The notes beneath the pieces are model-generated. The model saw only the letters and a program-made list of their open reading frames with translations, ran no database searches and had not been told where the DNA came from. A DNA stretch of 10,817 bases from Chromobacteriaceae bacterium (lineage in GTDB: Bacteria > Pseudomonadota > Gammaproteobacteria > Burkholderiales > Aquaspirillaceae): positions 1 to 10,817 of the forward strand of contig JASLDQ010000036.1 of the NCBI GenBank assembly GCA_030151505.1, given 5' to 3'. Positions within the stretch are counted from its first letter, which is position 1; every line of letters starts with the position of its first letter. The position numbers and the translations under genes were made by a program. Positions 6,572 through 10,817 of this stretch are shown here, one piece after another.

Positions 6572-6970
6572 ATGGATGCCCGTTTGAGCTTTGTCACCCT
6601 GGGCGTGGCGGATCTGCCGCGCGCCATCGCGTTCTACCGCGACGTGCTGCGGCTGCCGCAGCAGGACTCGCCGCCCAGCATCGCGTTTTTCGAGCTGGGC
6701 AAGACTTGGCTGTCGTTGTTTCCGCGCGCCGACCTGGCCGCCGATGCCGGCGTGCCGGCCGAAGGCAGCGGTTTTGCCGGCTTCACCCTGGCGCACAACG
6801 TGGCCTCGCCGGCCGAGGTCGACGGCCTGCTCGACACCGTGCGCCAAGGCGGCGGGCGCATCGTCAAGCCGGGCCAGCGGGCGGAGTGGGGCGGTTATTC
6901 CGGCTACTTCGCCGATCCCGACGGTTTCCTGTGGGAAGTGGCATGGAATCCGGATTTTCCGCATGTGTGA
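6572..6970 (+). CDS. VOC (glyoxalase/bleomycin-resistance fold) family protein
   Basis: A small cytoplasmic protein of 132 residues, one pair of beta-alpha-beta-beta-beta units as in many vicinal oxygen chelate proteins. The typical opening LGVADLPRAIAFYRDVL (residues 10-26) and closing GYFADPDGFLWEVAWNP (111-127) are clear. Glu122 sits at the usual last metal ligand, but Phe7 stands where metal-dependent members have the first His, and no His or Glu is obvious at the second ligand strand (GFAGFTLAH, 67-75). It may therefore lack the classical metal site and bind a ligand rather than act as glyoxalase I. AAAGGA (6561-6566) is well placed for the ATG at 6572; an in-frame ATG at 6566 overlaps that site and is less likely. 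The gene stands alone, divergent from the purine permease and convergent with yheS. Confidence 0.85.
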   Translation: MDARLSFVTLGVADLPRAIAFYRDVLRLPQQDSPPSIAFFELGKTWLSLFPRADLAADAGVPAEGSGFAGFTLAHNVASPAEVDGLLDTVRQGGGRIVKPGQRAEWGGYSGYFADPDGFLWEVAWNPDFPHV

Positions 6971-6987
6971 CTGTCTGTAAGGGCGAG

Positions 6988-7012
6988 CCGGCCCGACGCC
7001 GGGTGGGGCCGG
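6988..7012. repeat. GC-rich hairpin between convergent VOC and yheS genes
   Basis: CCGGCCC (6988-6994) pairs with GGGCCGG (7006-7012) across 11 bases. A second small stem GGCCG/CGGCC lies at 7100-7115. Neither is followed by a T-run on either strand, so termination of the two convergent genes here may depend on Rho or on the structures alone. I see no gene in the rest of 6971-7135. Confidence 0.35.
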
Positions 7013-7135
7013 AGCCCCGCGCCCATGGCCGGTGCAAGCGCGATGCCCTGCGTCCGCCGTCGCCCGACCGGTGAGACGAGGGCTCCGGCGGCTGTCTGTG
7101 GCCGGCGAAGCGGCCGCCATCGGCCTACAGCGGGC

Positions 7136-9046
7136 TCAAGCGTCCAGCGCTTCCAGCTCCATCTGCACTTCCAGCCAGTTTTCCTCAACCTCGGCCAGCC
7201 GGGTGACGATTTCGCCCTGGCGCTTGAGCGCGGCCTGCAGCTCGCCCTTGCGCTCGGGGGCATAGAGGGTCTCGTCCGCCAGCTGCGCGTCGAGCGCGGC
7301 CTTTTCGGCGGTCAGCATGGCCATTTCCTTCTCCAGCTTGTCCATCTGCTTTTGCAGCGGTTTTTTCTGCTGGCTCAGGCGCTGGCGCGCTTCGGCTTCC
7401 TGGCGTTTCTGCGCCTTGCGGTCGACATCCTGCGCATCGCTACTGGGCGGGGCCACCACATTGCTGCTGCCGCCAGCCTGCTGCGCTAGTCGGTAGGTGC
7501 GGTAGTCGGCCAGATCGCCGTCGAAGGGCTTCACCATCCCGTCTTCCACCAGCCAGTACTGGTCGGTGGTCGCTTCCAGCAGCGCGCGGTCGTGCGACAC
7601 CACGATCAGCGAGCCTTCAAAATCCTGCAGCGCCAGCGTCAGCGCCGCGCGCATGTCCAGGTCGAGGTGGTTGGTCGGTTCGTCCAAGAGCAGCAGGTTC
7701 GGCTTTTGCCACACGATCAGCGCCAGCGCGAGGCGCGATTTTTCCCCGCCGGACATCGGCCCCACCGGGGCCTGCACGGCGTCGCCGCGGAAGTCGAAAC
7801 CGCCAAGGTAGCTGCGCAATTCCTGTTCTCGCACCTGCGGCGCCAGTTTTTGCAGATGCCACAACGGTGATTCGTCCACGCGCAGGGTTTCGAGCTGGTG
7901 CTGGGCGAAGTAGCCGATGCGCAGCTCCTTGGCCTCGATCAGCTCGCCGGTCAGCGGCGGCAGGTCGCCCGACAAGAGCTTGACCAGGGTGGACTTGCCC
8001 GCGCCGTTGGGGCCCAGGAGGCCGATGCGGCTGCCGGCTTCGACCGACAGGCTGATGTGGCGCAGGATGGGATGGTCGCCATAGCCGACGTCGGCCTTTT
8101 CCACCCGCACCTGCGGGTTGGGCACATGGCCGGTCGAGGAAAAACTGTAGCTGAACGGCGAATCCACATGGGCGGCGGCCACGCGCTCCAGCCGCTCCAG
8201 CGCCTTGACCCTGCTTTGCGCCTGCTTGGCCTTGCTGGCCTTGGCCTTGAAGCGGGTGATGAAGCTTTCCAGATGGGCGATCTGCTTTTGCTGCGCCTCG
8301 AACGCCGACTGCTGTTGCGACAGGCGCTCGGCCCGCTGGTTTTCGAAGTCGGAGTAATTGCCGGTGTAGAGCGTGATGGTCTGGTTGGCGACGTCGGCGA
8401 TGTGGGTGGTGGCTGCATCGAGGAAATCGCGGTCGTGCGAGATCAACAGCAGGGTGCCGGGATAGGACGCCAGCCATTGCTCCAGCCACAGCACGGCTTC
8501 CAGATCCAGGTGGTTGGTCGGCTCGTCCAGCAGCAACAGGTCGGAGCGGCACATCAGCGCCTGCGCCAGGTTCAGCCGCATGCGCCAGCCGCCGGAGAAG
8601 CTCGCCACCGGCCGCTGCTGCATCTCGTCGGAAAAGCCCAGGCCGGCCAGGAGCTTGGCGCCGCGCGACTCGGCGGTGTAAGCGTCGATATTGGCCAGCT
8701 CGCCGTGGATATGACCGATGGCGTTGCCGTCATGCGCGTCTTCGGCTTCGACCAGCTGGCGTTGCAGATTGCGCAGTTCGCGGTCGCCGTCCAGCGTGTA
8801 GTCGAGCGCCGAGCAGTCGAGCGCCGGGGTTTCCTGCGCCACGTGGGCGATCACCCAGTTGGGCGGAATCGTCGCATCGCCGGCGTCGGCGTGCAGCTCG
8901 TGCATCATGAGGCCGAACAGGCTGGACTTGCCGTTGCCGTTGCCGCCGACCACGCCGACGCGCTGGCCGGGATTGATGGTGAGCGACACGTCGGAAAAAA
9001 GGACTTTGACTCCGCGGCGCAGGGTCAGGTTTTTGAGTTGGATCAT
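7136..9046 (-). CDS. yheS: ABC-F family ATPase YheS
   Basis: A 636-residue soluble tandem-ATPase of the ABC-F class, which works on the ribosome rather than in membrane transport; E. coli YheS is reported to relieve certain stalled nascent chains. Domain 1 has Walker A GGNGNGKS (34-41), signature FSGGWRMRL (150-158), Walker B LLLLDEPTNHLD (170-181) and switch His in ISHD (202-205). The interdomain linker (about 240-295) is Lys/Arg/Gln-rich with FITRFKAKASKAKQAQSRVK, the ribosome-contacting P-site arm. Domain 2 has GPNGAGKST (345-353), MSGGEKSRL (431-439), LLLLDEPTNHLD (451-462) and VSHD. A charged coiled coil fills about 545-636. Close agreement with YheS, including YTGNYSDFE and GYFAQHQLE, separates it from Uup and EttA. 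No good Shine-Dalgarno site precedes the ATG. It follows tsaD by 99 bp on the same strand. Confidence 0.95.
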   Translation of the reverse strand: MIQLKNLTLRRGVKVLFSDVSLTINPGQRVGVVGGNGNGKSSLFGLMMHELHADAGDATIPPNWVIAHVAQETPALDCSALDYTLDGDRELRNLQRQLVEAEDAHDGNAIGHIHGELANIDAYTAESRGAKLLAGLGFSDEMQQRPVASFSGGWRMRLNLAQALMCRSDLLLLDEPTNHLDLEAVLWLEQWLASYPGTLLLISHDRDFLDAATTHIADVANQTITLYTGNYSDFENQRAERLSQQQSAFEAQQKQIAHLESFITRFKAKASKAKQAQSRVKALERLERVAAAHVDSPFSYSFSSTGHVPNPQVRVEKADVGYGDHPILRHISLSVEAGSRIGLLGPNGAGKSTLVKLLSGDLPPLTGELIEAKELRIGYFAQHQLETLRVDESPLWHLQKLAPQVREQELRSYLGGFDFRGDAVQAPVGPMSGGEKSRLALALIVWQKPNLLLLDEPTNHLDLDMRAALTLALQDFEGSLIVVSHDRALLEATTDQYWLVEDGMVKPFDGDLADYRTYRLAQQAGGSSNVVAPPSSDAQDVDRKAQKRQEAEARQRLSQQKKPLQKQMDKLEKEMAMLTAEKAALDAQLADETLYAPERKGELQAALKRQGEIVTRLAEVEENWLEVQMELEALDA

Positions 9047-9055
9047 TGGGCGTGT

Positions 9056-9099
9056 GGAGTAAGGAGTAAGGGCCGGGGGGCGGGCCGGGCGAAACCGGC
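9056..9099. repeat. Tandem 7-mer and small hairpin between tsaD and yheS
   Basis: GGAGTAA is repeated exactly twice in tandem (9056-9069), ten bases upstream of the yheS start. On the coding (minus) strand it reads TTACTCC twice, so it is not a ribosome binding site. Next to it, GCCGG (9084-9088) and CCGGC (9095-9099) form a short stem with a GCGAAA loop. No intrinsic terminator separates tsaD from yheS, so read-through is likely. Confidence 0.35.
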
Positions 9100-9145
9100 G
9101 GCCGTCATGTCGCAGGCGCGCATGGGCGCCATGTCGGGCGGAGCG

Positions 9146-10162
9146 TCAGATCGCCGACAGATCCCACCTCGGTTTGATGGTGAATCCGCCGGCCTCGTGC
9201 GCCTGCTGCAGGCGCTGTGCACCGGCCAGCGCGATCATCGCGCCGTTGTCGGTGCACAGGCTCAAGGGCGGGTAGTAGACGGCGAAGCGGCGTTTGGCTG
9301 CCGCCGCGTCGAGTGCGGTGCGCAACTGCTTGTTGGCGCCAACGCCGCCGGCGACCACCAGCCGCGTCAGACCCGCCTGTTTGAGCGCGCCGAGCGACTT
9401 CTTCACCAGCACCTCGACGATGGCATCCTGAAACGCACGGCAGATGTCGGCGCGGGTCTGTTCATCGATCTGGCCCAGCTCCGCCTCGACTTTCTTCTTC
9501 AGCGTCAGCACGGCGGTCTTGAGGCCGGAAAAGCTCATGTCGAAATCGCCGGAATTGAGCATCGGCCGGGGCAGGTGGAAGCGCTCCGGGTCGCCCGACT
9601 CGGCCAGCTTGGACAAGAGCGGGCCGCCGGGGTAGGGCAGGCCGAGCAGCTTGGCGGTCTTGTCGAAGGCCTCGCCGGCGGCGTCGTCCAGCGTCTCGCC
9701 CAGCGTTTCGTACTGGCCGACGCCGCGCACCGCCATCAGCTGGGTGTGTCCGCCCGAGACCAGGAGTGCGACGAAGGGGAATTCCGGGCGCGGCTCGGCC
9801 AGCATTGGCGACAGCAGATGGCCTTCAAGGTGATGAACGCCGACGACCGGAATGTCGAGCCCGAAGGCCAGCGCATTGGCCACCGACGCGCCGACCAGCA
9901 GCGCGCCGCCCAGCCCCGGACCCTGGGTGAAGGCAATGGCGTCCAGATCGGCCAGCGTCTTGCCGGCGTCCTTCAGGCATTGCTGCGCCAGCGGGATGAC
10001 GCGGCGGATATGGTCGCGGCTGGCCAGTTCCGGCACCACGCCGCCGTATTCGGCGTGCATGGCCATCTGGGTGTGAAGCGCGTGCGCGGTCAGGCCGCGT
10101 TCGGTGTCGTACAGCGCGACGCCGGTTTCGTCGCAGGAGGATTCGATGCCAAGGACAAGCAT
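9146..10162 (-). CDS. tsaD: tRNA N6-adenosine threonylcarbamoyltransferase TsaD
   Basis: Transfers the threonylcarbamoyl group onto A37 of ANN-decoding tRNAs, in complex with TsaB and TsaE, to form t6A; the gene is usually essential. The protein has 338 residues, normal for bacterial TsaD, and is a cytoplasmic ASKHA-fold ATPase. It opens with [14 protein letters not shown]. Metal-binding His111 and His115 lie in VHHLEGH and have the E. coli numbering; other marks are [13 protein letters not shown] (79-91), LVSGGHTQL (134-142), SFSGLKTAV (210-218) and a late Asp305 in CTDNGAMIA. An in-frame ATG at 10198 would add 12 residues, but a TACAAT -10 hexamer overlaps that codon, so the family start at 10162 is preferred. 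No strong ribosome site precedes it. yheS lies downstream on the same strand. Confidence 0.97.
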   Translation of the reverse strand: MLVLGIESSCDETGVALYDTERGLTAHALHTQMAMHAEYGGVVPELASRDHIRRVIPLAQQCLKDAGKTLADLDAIAFTQGPGLGGALLVGASVANALAFGLDIPVVGVHHLEGHLLSPMLAEPRPEFPFVALLVSGGHTQLMAVRGVGQYETLGETLDDAAGEAFDKTAKLLGLPYPGGPLLSKLAESGDPERFHLPRPMLNSGDFDMSFSGLKTAVLTLKKKVEAELGQIDEQTRADICRAFQDAIVEVLVKKSLGALKQAGLTRLVVAGGVGANKQLRTALDAAAAKRRFAVYYPPLSLCTDNGAMIALAGAQRLQQAHEAGGFTIKPRWDLSAI

Positions 10163-10196
10163 GGGGCAGTCTGGTGATTTTTCAGCGTAATTGCGC

Positions 10197-10202
10197 ATTG
10201 TA
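10197..10202 (-). promoter_or_regulatory. Probable -10 hexamer of the tsaD promoter
   Basis: Read on the minus strand the bases are TACAAT, one change from TATAAT. Transcription would start near 10188-10190, about 26 nt before the ATG at 10162. With a 17-bp spacer the -35 would be ACTCTG (10220-10225), a poor match lying inside the adjacent repeat element. Confidence 0.4.
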
Positions 10203-10207
10203 CCGCG

Positions 10208-10382
10208 TCAGAACCTATTCAGAGTCTGTCGCGAGCGGCCCTCAGCGGAGCGAAGAGCAGCGCAGAAACCGGAATGGACATGGAGTCCATGAGGACGCCC
10301 CGCAGGAAGCACCCTTGGGGTGATTCGAGCAGCGCATGAGCCCCGATCAGGGGCGCGCAGCAAGACTATGAGCAGGTTCTCA
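10208..10382. mobile_element. MITE-like structured repeat element with terminal inverted repeats
   Basis: The sequence from 10210 inward (AGAACCTATTCAGAGTCT) and that from 10380 inward on the other strand (AGAACCTGCTCATAGTCT) agree at 15 of 18 positions, forming imperfect terminal inverted repeats. TCA occurs just outside GAACCT on both sides (10208-10210 and 10380-10382), as a 3-bp target duplication would. Inside are hairpins ATGGAC/GTCCAT (10274-10290), CACCC/GGGTG (10310-10322) and GCCCC/GGGGC (10340-10354), and a direct repeat GAGCAGCGCA (10255-10264, 10327-10336). No open frame of note lies inside, so it cannot move by its own transposase. It fits a non-autonomous insertion element; a structured RNA or a large REP-type repeat is the alternative. 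Confidence 0.55.
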
Positions 10383-10817
10383 GCTCAGGCTGATGCCCGG
10401 CAGGTTGATGAGACTGGTCTCGCGCATGAGCGCGACGAACTCGCGCAGATAGGGTACGCCGGCCTCGCCCGGGCGCAAGGCGGCGAACAGCCGGCCCTTG
10501 AGACCGGCGCGGGTGATCGGCCGGGCGCTGACGTAATGGCGGTCGACGAAACCCTGCACCGCCCACGCTGGCAGCGCGGCGATGCCGCGCCGGCTGGCCA
10601 CCAGTTGCAGGATGGCGACGGTCAGCTCGGCGCTGCGCCGCGCGGGGCTGACGCCGGCCGGCCGCAGCACCTGCCGGACCAGGTCGAGCATCTCGTCCGG
10701 TACCGGATAGGTGATCAGCGTGTCGGCGGCGAAGTCGGCCGCGTCCAGCCACGGCTTGCCCGCCAGCGGGTGGTCGTTGGCCAGGAGTGCCACGATGTCG
10801 TAGCTGAACAGCGGCAA
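10380..10817 (-). CDS. metR: LysR-family regulator, MetR-like (5' end outside window)
   Basis: The last 145 codons of a LysR-type transcriptional regulator; the DNA-binding domain and first half of the effector domain lie beyond the window edge, and the first codon seen (TTG at 10817) is internal. The visible part is the C-terminal effector-binding domain. Stretches such as ANDHPLAGKPWL, LITYPVP, VLRPAGVSPA, LQLVASRRGIAALPAWAVQGF and LFAALRPGE align well with E. coli MetR (APDHPLAAK, LIYPVQ, FLQPAGVSPS, IQMVAARMGIAALPHWVV). MetR uses homocysteine to control metE, metH and related genes and is normally divergent from a target, here possibly outside the window. The stop codon TGA lies at the edge of the repeat element, so the native C-terminus may have been trimmed or replaced. 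The family is certain, the MetR assignment good. Confidence 0.85.
   Translation of the reverse strand: MPLFSYDIVALLANDHPLAGKPWLDAADFAADTLITYPVPDEMLDLVRQVLRPAGVSPARRSAELTVAILQLVASRRGIAALPAWAVQGFVDRHYVSARPITRAGLKGRLFAALRPGEAGVPYLREFVALMRETSLINLPGISLS

Noticed and set aside
6454..6627. N-terminal extension of the purine permease
   Set aside because: The 58 extra residues are polar and His/Arg-rich, unlike AzgA-type permeases, and would overlap the coding start of the divergent VOC gene.
7898..10177. A 759-codon open frame on the plus strand across yheS and tsaD
   Set aside because: It is antisense to two confidently identified genes, has low-complexity Gln/Ala/Gly/Arg-rich sequence, and starts and ends without ribosome site or domain. 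Long antisense frames are expected in GC-rich genes with this codon use.
10208..10382. A complete insertion sequence
   Set aside because: At about 170 bp with no open frame of note it cannot encode a transposase; only a non-autonomous element or structured repeat is supportable.

Overview
The window is a GC-rich (roughly 60-65% by eye) stretch of a Gram-negative chromosome. The proteins resemble those of Betaproteobacteria: a TctE-like sensor kinase, a MetR-like LysR regulator, an AzgA-type purine permease, YheS and TsaD. A Neisseriales/Chromobacteriaceae-type host is my best guess, but that is inference. Gene density is normal, all complete frames look intact, and there is no phage, CRISPR array, tRNA or rRNA.

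Layout. Positions 1-1280 (+) hold the 3' part of a sensor histidine kinase whose N-terminus lies before the window. A 198-bp gap carries a strong hairpin and a perfect 6+6 bp palindrome just upstream of a possible promoter. It leads into an alpha/beta hydrolase (1479-2312, +) whose nucleophile elbow carries Cys instead of Ser. Next comes an FAD-dependent D-2-hydroxyglutarate/D-lactate dehydrogenase-type enzyme (2420-3814, +) closed by a clear intrinsic terminator. The longest non-coding stretch (3880-4263) holds DnaA-box-like 9-mers, competing inverted repeats, an AT-rich patch and a spaced GTTTACAT/ATGTAAAC repeat. It precedes a secreted Spy/CpxP-like protein with a Met/His-rich segment (4264-4794, +), also followed by a strong terminator. 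A purine permease (5164-6453, -) and a small VOC/glyoxalase-fold protein (6572-6970, +) are divergent.

The right third is on the minus strand: a MetR-like regulator (cut by the window edge), then tsaD (tRNA t6A synthesis), then yheS (ribosome-associated ABC-F ATPase). Between metR and tsaD lies a compact element of about 170 bp with imperfect terminal inverted repeats, internal hairpins and flanking TCA triplets. It looks like a non-autonomous (MITE-like) element. One edge coincides with the metR stop codon and the other lies six bases from the tsaD -10 hexamer.

The genes do not form one pathway. They are mostly housekeeping or single-gene units. The tsaD-yheS pair links two translation-related functions, and the kinase presumably belongs with a response regulator outside the window. 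I see no obvious multi-gene novel system. The most unusual features are the structured element at 10208-10382, the control region at 3880-4263, and the Cys-nucleophile hydrolase with its palindromic operator candidate.
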